From contig JASJOG010000044.1 of assembly GCA_030142905.1 (NCBI GenBank), forward strand, positions 793,001-857,000: a stretch of DNA of 64,000 nucleotides, in the 5' to 3' direction. The notes beneath the pieces are model-generated. The model was not told the DNA's origin. It saw only the letters and a list, made by a program, of their open reading frames with translations, and made no database searches. A program made the position numbers and the translations under genes. This DNA comes from Heliopora coerulea (lineage: Eukaryota > Cnidaria > Anthozoa > Scleralcyonacea > Helioporidae). Shown here in pieces: positions 14,071 to 24,720 of this stretch (its first letter is position 1; each line of letters starts with the position of its first letter).

Positions 14071-14399
14071 CTTTGCTTGACTGCTTAATTCTGAAGACCG
14101 AATTTTACGTGCAATTCAACTTCTAGTGTCACATTGCTAACTTCCTCTTCGAAAACTGTCCGCCATGTTGGACAGCATAACCAGCCCGCGATGCGTGCAA
14201 GCCAGCGTTTGACAATGGAAGCGTAAGCATACAAGATTGCGTAACGAAAATAGTTGATGGTTGAGTTACACGAACCTTTGAAAGTTGAAAACTTCTCATG
14301 CGACTGATGTATTGTCTGGAAAAAATATATTAGCCAATAGTGAGCTTTAACAAACCACTGCTGTACATAAAGAAGCAGTCGTTTAGGCTCCAAAAGGAC
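14071..14399. promoter_or_regulatory. Probable bidirectional promoter between PPP1R21 and DIS3L2
   Basis: Only about 330 bp separate the PPP1R21 start codon (minus strand, 14070) from the DIS3L2 start codon (plus strand, 14400). No TATA box in a convincing position is visible for either gene. Divergent housekeeping pairs at this spacing usually share a promoter. That reading is inference from spacing. Confidence 0.5.
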
Positions 14400-17219
14400 A
14401 TGGAGCCGGTGAGAGTCGTGAAGGAAATAGCCAAACATGGCGAAGTAAACAATGAGAATGGAAAGGCATTCTTGGACAATTCGGGAACAAGTGATGATAT
14501 TGACGGTCGCAAAGGAAGGACGAAGTCGAAGAAACATAGAAAAACAAGCGGAAAGAAGCAGCAATCTCAAAACGTTTTGGAAAATGGAAAGGGAACAAGG
14601 GTAAGAACGGCTGATGAAGGGACTGGTGGTAAGAAAAGACTTTCTGCCGCACGGAAAACAGTCATAAGTTCCGCCAAGGACGTAAGACCGCATCAACCTG
14701 GATTCCGTTCTCCATGCAAACGCGAAGAAAGGGGTAGCAGTCGAACTCCAAAAAGACCAAATCAACAAACCCAGTCACCGAACAGCCAAACGTCCGCAAA
14801 GCAAACCCCAAGTGGTAGTCCCAAATCTCGGCATTCGGCGAAAAAGAAAAATCATAAAAAGAAGAAAACCTACGAAGAATACTGGGCCAGAGAGCAAGTG
14901 TCGGCCTCCCTCAAACGCAATGAAATCTATCAAGGAGTCTTAAGGATAAATGCAAAGAATTATGAAATGGCCTGGGTCAGCATTCCTTGTTTCAAACGAG
15001 ACATTGCAATTTTGGGTCTGCTGAACCGAAATCGAGCACTAAATGGCGATGTAGTCGCCATTGAGATCTTGCCACGGGAAAAGTGGACGGTTATGGAAGA
15101 AGAGATCAGGTACCACGAAGAGCCGGAAGGGATTTGTGAGAAGTTACTGGCGTTAAAAATGACCTCCGATGAAAATGGCGAACCTAATTCCGAGAAAAAT
15201 GACAACGCATGCAAAAGTCCTAGAAAAAGAGGCCATATAAAAGTTGAGGAAGTTCCAGAAAAATATCTGCAGAAAACCGCGAAGGTTGTGTACATTCTCG
15301 AGAAGAAACACCCGAGGGTGGCCTGTGGTTATCTGAGACCCATGACCAATCAAGATGACCCAGATGGATTATTTTCCCCTACTGACAGCAGGTTGCCAAG
15401 GTTACGCATACCCCAAGACCTCTGTCCTTCTGGATTCCGAGAACGCCCACAGGACTTCCAGACGACATTGCTGATTGCTCGTTTAACAGAATGGCCACGG
15501 GAAGCTCCACATGATTCTTATTTTGGTCTTGGTTGTTTTGCAAGAAGTCTCGGAGAAGCAGGTGAAATTGAACCAGAAACCGACGGAATCTTGATGGTCA
15601 ATGGTATTGATTGGAGTCCTTTCTCCCCGGAAGTGCTGGCCTGTTTACCCAAGGAGTCGCCATGGAAGATCCCTCAATATGAGATAGACACCCGTCGTGA
15701 TTTCAGGGAAACTTGCGTGTTTACTATTGATCCAGCAACTGCGCGAGACCTTGACGACGCATTGCACTGCAACCCGAGGGATGACGGTACTTTTGAAGTT
15801 GGCGTTCATATTGCAGATGTTAGTTATTTCGTTAAAGAAGGTACAGACTTAGATCGGGTTGCTTCAGATAGAGCCACCTCAACTTACATGGTTCAAAAAG
15901 TTGTACCCATGCTGCCTCGGTTGCTTTGTGAAGAGCTGTGCAGTTTGAATCCGGGCGAAGATCGTCTCACCTTCTCAGTTGTTTGGAAGATGAACAAAGA
16001 TGGAACCATTCAAGATGAGTGGATGGGTAAAGGGGTCATCAGATCACGTGTCAAGTTGTCCTACGAACATGCGCAAGAGATGATCAATGATCCTGAGAAA
16101 GTTTGGAGTGCCGGTGAACATCCCCCGTTGGAGAGCGGTACTACTATTTCTGATATTGCCAAACGTGTCGGCGACCTACATCGGATCGCCGTAAACTTGC
16201 GACGAAAACGATTCGAGAACGGGACGCTACGACTGGATAAAGCAAAGATTTCTTTCAACTTGGACGACGAGACTGGCCTTCCTGTTGGATGGCATCCTTA
16301 TATTCAAAGAGAAAGCAACAAACTTATCGAAGAATTCATGTTGCTGGCTAATATGGCGGTGGCACATCGTATTTACAATGCATTCCCGGAGACGGCTTTA
16401 CTTCGTTGCCATCCTAAGCCTGATACCAGGCAGCTGTCAGAGATTCAAGCCCTTTGCAAATCCGTCCAGATCAAATTCTCCTCCGAATCATCGAAAGGTA
16501 TCCAGGAATCCTTGAATACGTTTGCTTCTGATTCTCCGGAACACTTGGTCCTCTCGCAGTTGGCCATGAAACCTATGAAGCCAGCCAAGTATTTCTGTTC
16601 TGCATCAGCTGAAGGAGATCCCGAGCAGTTTGTTCATTATGCCCTAAGTGTACCTCTTTACACCCATTTTACCTCACCTATCCGCAGATATCCAGATGTC
16701 ATAGTTCATCGGCTCCTTGCGGCCTGTTTGAAAGTAGGTCGAGTGCCCTGTTTTACCTCAGATGATCTGGAAGTTATTGCGTCTCACTGCAATGATAAGA
16801 AGTACGCTGCGAAATGTGCTGGCGAGGCAAGTGTGGAATTGTACCTGGGGGCTTTTATCCGCGAATGTGGACCCTTGATGGAGGATGGCATTGTGGTGAA
16901 CGTGATGCACGAAGCAATCGACATCCTGGTACCTAGCTTTGGTATCATTAAGAGAGTCTACTTCAAATTTTGTGATCAGATCAAGTCGTTTGACTTCGAA
17001 GAGGGACACAAGACACGAGCCGCTAAAGCGCGTGTAACGTGGAAGAACCCGGAGAATAAGCAGTCTTCCACAAAAGAAAAACGTCAACGCACTGACTGTT
17101 TAACTATTTTCAGCCGTGTTTGCATTCTTTTGATGACTGAAAGGGACAAGAAAAAGAATAAGGGAGGATTGCGCTTTGTTGGGGAACTTATGCCGAATTC
17201 GGAGAAGAAAGAGAGCTAG
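14400..17219 (+). CDS. DIS3L2: DIS3-like exonuclease 2, single exon
   Basis: A 939-residue 3'-5' exoribonuclease of the RNase II/RNB family. DIS3L2 degrades uridylated cytoplasmic RNAs such as pre-let-7 without needing the exosome. Residues 1-155 are basic and low in complexity. A cold-shock (CSD) region follows at about 160-235 (EYWAREQVSASLKRNEIYQG). The RNB core contains DPATARDLDDA, whose acidic residues D444, D450, D452 and D453 correspond to the magnesium-binding aspartates, and the late RNB signature HFTSPIRRYPDVIVHRLL near 757-774. A diverged S1-like segment (about 815-890) and a lysine-rich tail follow. There is no N-terminal PIN domain, which separates it from DIS3 and DIS3L. ATG at 14400 is the first Met in frame; the open frame continues upstream without ATG. 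The coding sequence has no introns. Confidence 0.93.
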   Translation: MEPVRVVKEIAKHGEVNNENGKAFLDNSGTSDDIDGRKGRTKSKKHRKTSGKKQQSQNVLENGKGTRVRTADEGTGGKKRLSAARKTVISSAKDVRPHQPGFRSPCKREERGSSRTPKRPNQQTQSPNSQTSAKQTPSGSPKSRHSAKKKNHKKKKTYEEYWAREQVSASLKRNEIYQGVLRINAKNYEMAWVSIPCFKRDIAILGLLNRNRALNGDVVAIEILPREKWTVMEEEIRYHEEPEGICEKLLALKMTSDENGEPNSEKNDNACKSPRKRGHIKVEEVPEKYLQKTAKVVYILEKKHPRVACGYLRPMTNQDDPDGLFSPTDSRLPRLRIPQDLCPSGFRERPQDFQTTLLIARLTEWPREAPHDSYFGLGCFARSLGEAGEIEPETDGILMVNGIDWSPFSPEVLACLPKESPWKIPQYEIDTRRDFRETCVFTIDPATARDLDDALHCNPRDDGTFEVGVHIADVSYFVKEGTDLDRVASDRATSTYMVQKVVPMLPRLLCEELCSLNPGEDRLTFSVVWKMNKDGTIQDEWMGKGVIRSRVKLSYEHAQEMINDPEKVWSAGEHPPLESGTTISDIAKRVGDLHRIAVNLRRKRFENGTLRLDKAKISFNLDDETGLPVGWHPYIQRESNKLIEEFMLLANMAVAHRIYNAFPETALLRCHPKPDTRQLSEIQALCKSVQIKFSSESSKGIQESLNTFASDSPEHLVLSQLAMKPMKPAKYFCSASAEGDPEQFVHYALSVPLYTHFTSPIRRYPDVIVHRLLAACLKVGRVPCFTSDDLEVIASHCNDKKYAAKCAGEASVELYLGAFIRECGPLMEDGIVVNVMHEAIDILVPSFGIIKRVYFKFCDQIKSFDFEEGHKTRAAKARVTWKNPENKQSSTKEKRQRTDCLTIFSRVCILLMTERDKKKNKGGLRFVGELMPNSEKKES

Positions 17220-19840
17220 ACTGGAAATACAATTTTACCATGATTTTATGATCAGCAAATCGGGATTGAGGAAACTCTTAATCAAAAATGTAATCTGTAG
17301 GTTAAATGACATTTTACCAAAAAATAACGCTCTGAGCTCTTATCGATAATTTTAATTGTATCCTGTAAAATATCACACAGCTTTAAGAATTTCATTACCT
17401 GTGTAAACTTGCATTCCCTCACTTATGTCGTCTTTTGTAATATATTTAACAATTATTCACCAAAGTGGAAGTGAACAGTGGTGACACTGAGGTGAATAAT
17501 TGATTCAGCATATACCTCGCATAAATGTTTTCACACACAAATTTTTAAAACATTTTTGCGGAACGTCGGCTTGTCACCCGCTCGTAATTTTGTAAACAAA
17601 ACATTTTAAACACATCCTGAGTGCATTTATCACTAAGGAGTATAAAAATTACATATCTCTTGGTACTTTATTGCCAGATTTCGTTGCTTGTTTGGTATTG
17701 ACACGGCGCCCTCGTTTATTCAAAACAATGTTCTTCCGTACTTGAAACAAAACGGGAAGCCATTTTGTTTTGCTCGAAGGTGAATGGTGCAGATAGAGGA
17801 ACGAATCAAATGGTGCTAAAAACGCTATTCACCTGCGAGGTATATGCAGTGAACTCTAAAAAGACTGGAACGATACCTCGTTGTCTACCCTTACAACTGA
17901 GTGAAGCCGACATGGGGGCAGCCATGTAGGTCAAAAACACGAGAGGGAAAAAAATTGTACTGAACTTGTTTTTCATGGACAGTTAATTATAACAAATATA
18001 CATTCCTAACGAGATTGTCTTCCACTTTACTAAGGACAAAAAAGAAAACTGTCAAAAGATCCAAAATTTGGATAAAGTTTTTCACAATAGGTTGAGTGTT
18101 TTATCGCGTAGGGGACTGGGATATGGCTTCAACATACAGTTTGCAGGTATCGTTCCAGTCTTCTTAGAGTTCAATGGGTATATGCTAAAATATATCTTCA
18201 TAACCTTGGGACAAAAGGTATCTTCTAGAACAGTCGCATAACTCCGAGGAGAAACTTGCTTCTTTTATATGGAGCTCCAACACTAGTGTTCCTCTTTTTA
18301 AATTTTTAGATTGGTGAAGAAGTGACTGAGAAATGTGTTTGTTGTTAGTGGCTACTCATTTTGTAAATAAAACCTGTTGACCACTCTAGATATACCAATC
18401 TCGTCTTCAGGGCATTTTGCCTAAATGGTCATCAAACGAAGCTTCAAATTCTGTTCATGACTTTAAAAGGTTTAGTTGAATAAGTTGTATTCGACGTGAG
18501 TTGGAACGGTTGATCAGGTCATGGAACCGACGGTCATCGTATGAGCTGCTTGGTGTTGAATGATCGTACATTACCTCATATAAAGTGCATGCATGTGACA
18601 TAATCATTAGCTCTTATTGGATGATTTAACATGCATAACAATGTCGTTTCAAGGTATCACTCGTTACAGTCTTCTCTCGGAATCCCTATTCTGATTTTAG
18701 AAACTTTCTTCCTTGCTTTCTTGCAATCCCCAAAATCTTTCTGGCTGGCTTTTTGAGCAAGACAGCTTTGTATTTGAAAATGGCAACTGGAACATTAAAG
18801 TTAAAAACTTCCAAAACATCAAAAACCTTTGTTTAAATTCAGGAAAGAAAAACTTTGCAATGGAAAACAAAAAAATCAGCTTCTGCAAGGTAAGGAAACG
18901 TTTTAAGTTAAATTTCTGAAGCTTTATTTTTCAAGACTTAGATGGATTAGCTAAGAAAAATGGCTCATATAACTGTAACTGGGCACATGATAAGAGGAGA
19001 GTTCTTTTTTTTTTTTTAAACAAAGAAACATCCTTTAAATGTAGACTTTGCACTCAAACCTTTGGAAATACAGAAAAAGACATTTTAATTTTATTCATTT
19101 CAAGTTTAAGTGGGAATGCTGAGTGATGGCAAAGTAAAAATATGTTTTTGTTTTGGCTGCCATGTTGGATGAAATAATAAGTCATTTAACATGGAGGCCA
19201 GTGTGGAAATACTCACATCCTGTTGAATTAATGATCATTATTTTGGCTTAAACAAGTCACGAGGAACATTCATATGTCTCCCAACCTGTTTCTTGTGTTA
19301 TCAATGGAAAGTTTGCTTTTGAATGAGATTTGTAAGGGGATAAAAAACCTGGTCAAAAAACCAGTTGCCTCAAAGGCTGTAACTCTCACACTTTACTCAA
19401 AACACTACCCAATATGTATCTTTTACAGTCATAATTCTGTGCTGGCAAGTACAAGCAGCCAATAGGTATGTAAGTGCCAGGTCCCCCACCACCGCAGGTT
19501 GTTTCCCTTGATGGTTTTTAGACATGTATGTGGACAATCTCCTTTCCCAGTCAGAAAGTACAACAGAGCACTTTTATATCCTGTATATGTTACTGACTTT
19601 TGACCTAATATTTCTTTTAATCTTCAATGGTGATATGCATGTATATTAAGTACTTAAATTATATGATAAACTTTGCTGTTGTATGAGAACATGAAAATGT
19701 CACTTTAATAAACTGTTGATATGAAGTTAACAATTGATTTTCAAATTGTACTGTTTGATTGGAATTATGAAATTTTTACTCCTGAACTGTTTGATGTACA
19801 GTAATTTCATTGGCTTGGCATCTCTGGTCTTAAAAATGTC
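17220..19840. other. Intergenic region 3' of DIS3L2
   Basis: No gene recognised. The first part is occupied by an inverted-repeat element (17455-18190). From 18690 to 18920 an open stretch ends at a possible splice donor (CTGCAAGGTAAGG), but it resembles nothing I know. No convincing AATAAA lies close behind the DIS3L2 stop codon. Confidence 0.4.
17455..18190. repeat. Composite inverted-repeat (foldback) element
   Basis: The motif 'gcatatacctcgc' at about 17508 is inverted as 'gcgaggtatatgc' near 17836. The segment 'gactggaacgatacc' at about 17860-17876 is inverted as 'ggtatcgttccagtc' near 18147, together with flanking 'actcta' and 'tagagt' pairs. No protein is encoded. It looks like one or two nested miniature transposons. 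Confidence 0.5.
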
Positions 19841-19984
19841 TCATCTGTAACAAAAAAATATAATTCGAAATAGTTTACAGGTTGAAATAGCTTACTTCAG
19901 CATATTACTTCAAGCACAGCTGGGCTGCTCAGTAAACAACTATCGTAATGGTGAATTTGTACATTACATCATATATTTTTTTGT

Positions 19985-20073
19985 TTGCCAACCTTCCTTC
20001 CTTTGTTACTTACTTCCAGCCTTCCTTCCTTGCCTCCCTACCTCCCTCCTGTCCTGCCTTCTTTCTTTTTTTT

Positions 20074-20108
<35 letters not shown>

Positions 20109-20480
20109 GTCTCTCTCTTTCTTTTTTTTTCTTTCTTTTTCTCTTTCTTTCTTCCCTCCCTCCCTCCCTCCCTCCCTCCCTCCTTCCTTCCTTCCTTCTT
20201 CCTTCCTTCCTCCTTCCCTCCTTCCTTCCCTCCCTCCCTCCCTTCCTCTCTCCCTCTCTCCCTTCCTCCCTCTCTCTCTTCCTTTATTCCTTTTTCCCTC
20301 CCTTGTCCCTTCCTTTCTTTCTGGTTTCCTTTCTCCATTGTTCCTTCTCTTCCTACATCCCTTTCTTCCTTCCTTTACTCATTAGATCATCCGCTCCTCC
20401 CGTCCTTCTTTCTTTCTCTTCCTTCCCTTTCTCCCTTTCTTCCATTCTGCCTTTCTTCCTTCTCTCCTTAACTCACACAC
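19985..20480. repeat. Pyrimidine (CTTT/CCTT) microsatellite, intron 3 of peptide gene A
   Basis: The plus strand consists almost only of C and T in CTTT, CCTT and CCCT units. On the coding strand of gene A it is therefore a purine tract. It begins about 50 bp beyond the exon 3 donor. The open frames across it (poly Pro/Leu/Ser/Phe on plus, Lys/Arg/Glu/Gly on minus) are products of the repeat. Confidence 0.9.
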
Positions 20481-20532
20481 TTTGTCCAAGCCAATGAAAA
20501 CATCCTGGTGACAGTTCCTCACAGGCCTATAC

Positions 20533-21599
20533 CTTCCTGGCATTTGCCTCATAACTCTTACCTGATGATGTCCTACTCGTATTCTAAAGCGTAGGGCTCT
20601 CTTTAATAGTCTTGGTTTGGATGCTTTGCTTGACATGGCCCTTAGGTTAACTACTGCACTATCACTATTCAAGTAATAATTAAAATAATTTGAGAAACCT
20701 CGAAAATACTGTAACATGGTTTTAATTTTGGGAATAAAACTATCAATTTATGGAACATCAGCAAGATTCTGCAGTTTTCATTTCACGTTGACATTTTCTT
20801 CTAATTTTGTTGTGTGGTTTTCGAGAGCTTTATGTTGTGGTGGAGGAGGAAGCCAGCATGCAGGGGTAAGCAGTGCGGCTAAAACAGTCTGTAACAAAGT
20901 TTCGTGGGATCGTATATGTTGACCGGTAAGAAATTTCACTTTGACCGGCATTACTTAAGACTTTATTTTGACCCGTGGTCATGAAAGGGGACAAAGGTAT
21001 ATTATAGAGAGCAGAGTTAGAAAGCGGAAAAGGAAAAGAAAGGTTGTAAGAGAGGATAACTATGCTGAACCACCCTGTACCTTTTCACATCAACAATCAC
21101 CAGGAAAAGCTTTCAATTATTATTTAATAGAATTGGCGGGGGGGCTACATAGCTTTATATCACAAAACAATATTCCCAGGTTGATGAAATTGCTGTGTAG
21201 TTGAACGTACCTCGTGGTAAAAGAATTTGCATCATCAACGTCATCTTCGCTGGTGTTTTCAGGTTGTTCTGCTTTACGCTCGAAAGAATCGTCTCTAGAA
21301 AGTAGAAACAGTAGAAACTCCTCCGTTTGTTAGTTCAGTGAAAGGAATAGGATGAGGGAAATTGCAAAATGCTTCAAGTAAAACAAACCACACAATTCAC
21401 CACTGAGAAAGAAACGACTGACGGAATTGATAAGAAGTGTCATGTCTCACATATCATTACCACTTTCATTATTGGTCTCTCTTTTAGGACGGAATTCTTT
21501 CATCTTCATAAGTGAAATTCCTTGCGCTTCGCTTCGAGTATGGTTGATAAAGACCACGAAAATAGGAACCGCTAAGGCTAAAATAAAGAGCAATTTCAT
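20533..21599 (-). CDS. Cationic secreted peptide precursor A (divergent member of cluster)
   Basis: Exon 1 (21451-21599) encodes a hydrophobic signal peptide (MKLLFILALAVPIFVVF) and a short linker. Exon 2 (21211-21294) is acidic (TSEDDVDDA). Exon 3 starts at 20664 and holds ASKPRLLKR, the counterpart of the family's ADEPxxFKR site, followed by the cationic alternating stretch ALRFRIRVGHHQVRVM. Junction phases (2 and 2) match the other members. The 3' end is uncertain. The donor used by relatives at CCAGGA(A/G) has shifted here to give phase 2 after 20533, and a perfect CAG/GTAAGA donor also exists after 20562. A weak exon 4 acceptor lies at 19844, where either splice would end the protein within a few codons. 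The precursor would be about 122 residues. The conserved core Cys is missing unless intron 3 is retained. Function is inferred from layout only. Confidence 0.6.
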
Positions 21600-24500
21600 C
21601 CTCAGACAGCTGGAATGCGTAATCTAGATTATAAACCACAGCTTTTCGTCACGAGGTACGGTATACTATGATATAATACAGGGCTGTAGCTACCGGCGCG
21701 ACAGGGTCGACACTTGTCGCACCAATAATTTTACATAAAACAAATTTATCCCGCAACGCTTTGACTAAGTAGTTACAGATGTCTTGATGACAGAAGAAGT
21801 AGAAGCGACGGCAGTTTATTATTTAACAATGATAAAAATGTAGAATGCCACATAGGCAGTTTTGAACAAGGTGTTTGATTAACCAGAAGGATGAGCAAAC
21901 TTCTGAAGTTTAAAAGAACAAATACTGACGCTTCAAGCACTATTCCTACCAGTCGCGTAGCCAGGAATTTGAAAGTGGAGGAGGGGAACAGAAGGAATAT
22001 GAGACAAATGTACCGACAAGACATACTTAATGTACCGACATAATGTACCGACATAATGTACCGACTGATGTAATTTAGGTAAAACCAACTGTGACGGCAA
22101 AAGTAAAACTGTCAGCGAAAATCGATACAAGAATGGGCAATTTTTACTTAACCATTCTGACTGATATTAAATTCGAAAACGATTTATTAAACGGTAATGT
22201 GCTCCACATCACGAGAGATTTGACACTTACCAACTTATCGCCTTTTAGTTCTGCCATCACCGTTACCGCTACCACCACTTTTTACTGAGACAGACCGGAT
22301 CTGTCGGTAGCCACAAACCACATAATTTTTGTTGGCAGAAACAGGATTCCTCCTATTTTGAGCTATTCATACACTTAAATTTAAAAGTTTGAACTTATTT
22401 ATTGACTTTTCATCCTGGTATTACAAACTCAAACTAAATCCACGATGGGCCAGCTCACTGTACCGCCAAATATTATGGATGTACGGACAGACTTGGTCTG
22501 GCTGAAAACTGGGGGGGGAGCAATTACCCCCTGCCCCTTCCCTGGCTACGCTACTGATTCCTACGAAGGGTCTTTGCTCGAAACGTCAGTATCCGAGTCT
22601 CTTCTCTTAAGTGCATTTTATAAAGAGCTAAAAGCACGGGAAATTGTTCAAAATGGAGGCCGAAAAGTGATTTTCCTATTAATAGTACTTATTATTTTAT
22701 TCAGCATGTTATTTCAATTCCATTACATAGGATTCTGTTTTCTTGTGCAGTGTATGTCAAAACACAAAGTGACATTTTTGTCACCATTTTGGAGGCTTCA
22801 AATGCTCTTCCACTGCTCCAGACGCCATTTTGAATTGTTCATATTATGCGCAGTTCAGTCCATTTTAATCCCGGTTGATCGGGATATCCCACCTTTTTCA
22901 CGTTTATATGGGTGAAAATTCATCCCGCCTTGCCAGAATCCCGGTTAGGCGGGATGTCCCGGTTAACCGGGACAGGACGTACTTCTCCATATAAACACAA
23001 ATTAAAAATATCAAGAGGTTGTAGACAGACCAGAGATCCCGTGTGGTCGGAGTGTCCCGGCCAACCGGGATCATGCAAACAGGCCCTTAATTGTTGCTAT
23101 TGGCGAGCCAGGCGGAAAGTAGGCAGAATCGTGATATGAATATCATAGCCCAGGAAATAACTTTTAGCAAAACCATAATGGAGACATAATACCTTTAGGA
23201 AACCTTAATGCTGAACACTGGCGTTGAGTTGCGTAAGAAATTTACTCATATTTTAGATTCATGCTCTTATTATTACTTATTAGAAGGGATATTTCCCTTG
23301 AATTAGTCCCAAAAATTAACCCAGACCAAGTTTTGGCCAGTGAACTGGCCTTTTATCTCTTTGTGGTCGGCTTTTGGTCCATCGTGGTCGGGCGATGACC
23401 CCTCTAAAGTAGATCCTGGCTACCCCACTGATACTAACACCAGTAACGTCTACAGAGTGGAGTGAATTAATAAGAAGTTCGGTGTGGCTTAAATAGCAGG
23501 GTTGGATCCACACTAGCTCCATGGATTCCATTGTTGCTTTTTGCAAAGAAGCAGATTCTTCATAAGTTTCCCCCAAAATGCAAGAAATGGCATCTCAGAG
23601 ATACCAGGTTTCAAAATTTCCCGGGGAAGCATACCCCTGTACCCCCTAGAAAAGTTGCCCTTTCTAGTACTTGGAACCTGTCGTAATATAGGCCGGATCC
23701 ACCCCTGAATATCTGATATGTTAAAATAGATGATGATAGGCAGTGGCAAATGAATGCTAATCAGAGCAGCAGAGTGAGAAAGCGGAAAGGAGAAATGAAA
23801 GGGTCAGTGGTGGTAACTAGATCAAAGTAATATAAAAGATTTCGAGAAAAAAATTTTGAACAAAAAGTTTCAAAGGAAATGATCGAACGTTGGTGATGTG
23901 TTACGGTATCCTCTCGCGGAGGAGGACATCGAATTGGAAAGAACTGGAAGAGAAAAGAGAGAAATCCTCACATGCGATATGATGGCCAGTTAGAACTTTC
24001 TTGTTTACATTATCCAAAAGCTCAAAGAATTTCAAAAAAAAAAGATACAAGAAATTTTATACTGTTTCCTCCATTAATACATAGCGCAGAATTTAAATTC
24101 ACTTACAAATGTGTTTGGCACATGCTCCCTGAGTTATTCTCTTAAATGACAGTAATCCTGAGTCTACTTAGGCAATGTTGGGCGTTAATTAAAGTGCGAT
24201 CTTGGAGATACGACAGGCGATATGAGAATACTCGTCAAGCTCAAATCCTTAGATAATGTTCATGAGCTCTGGACAGGAACCGTATCATTACTCCAAAGAC
24301 TAGAAGTCTCAACGGGGTCAATCTCCCTCTGGAGCTCACAAGCTTACAGATGCATAGTATTCTGACGTACTACTCATAACGTCAAGAAGAAGCAAGTCAA
24401 AAGTCTGGATACATTTGCTTTTTGTTTTTTGCACCTCATAATTCCACTTTGCAGCAGTAATTGAAAACAGCTTCGGAAACTCATGGGGGGGGGATGGTTG

Positions 24501-24720
24501 TCGGAGAATCCAGCCATTAAACTTTTCTTGTTGAGATGTTCAGACATTTCAGCATACACTAAGAAATGTTACCACCAAAAAAAAAGTTTTGGTAACATCC
24601 GGCTGTATTTCTTAACAGCAGCTGAGCAGCACCATCTCAAGAAAAAAAGTTTTAATTTTCAAAAAGCAAATTTCTTTGCTTAAACCTATCCATAATCTCA
24701 TTGATTAAGGCTTATTGACA
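21600..24720. other. Repeat-rich interval between peptide genes A and B
   Basis: No gene recognised. It contains an hAT element (21950-22556), a block with palindromic 'cccggttaaccggga'-type motifs at about 22870-23080, and decayed DNA-transposon-like termini near 23390-23420 and 23600-23705. A 156-codon open frame at 22445-22915 crosses the end of the hAT element and has no recognisable domain. Confidence 0.45.
21950..22556. mobile_element. Non-autonomous hAT element with intact 8-bp target duplication
   Basis: The left end reads CAGTCGCGTAGCCAGGAA and the right end CCTGGCTACGCTACTG, which are inverted repeats. Both ends are flanked by the direct repeat ATTCCTAC (21942-21949 and 22557-22564). 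Eight-base target duplications and CAGNGGCG-like ends are typical of hAT transposons. Inside, a 13-bp unit containing 'aatgtaccgaca' is tandemly repeated at 22006-22066. No transposase is recognisable. Confidence 0.85.

Noticed and set aside
14340..14399. Extension of DIS3L2 by 20 codons
   Set aside because: The extension begins with GTG, not ATG. The first ATG in frame is at 14400, and the extra residues match nothing in the family.
18713..18919. Possible coding exon ending at CTGCAAGGTAAGG
   Set aside because: No recognisable protein, no partner exon found, and the complementary strand is also open.
19948..20497. Long open frames rich in Pro, Leu, Ser and Phe, or in Lys, Arg, Glu and Gly on the other strand (also at 25596-26025, 33310-33948 and 41865-42396)
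   Set aside because: They are translations of four- and five-base microsatellites that stay open in several frames at once. They have no domains and lie in introns of the peptide genes.
22445..22915. 156-codon open frame
   Set aside because: It starts inside an hAT element and runs out of it across palindromic repeats. No domain or splice context supports a gene.
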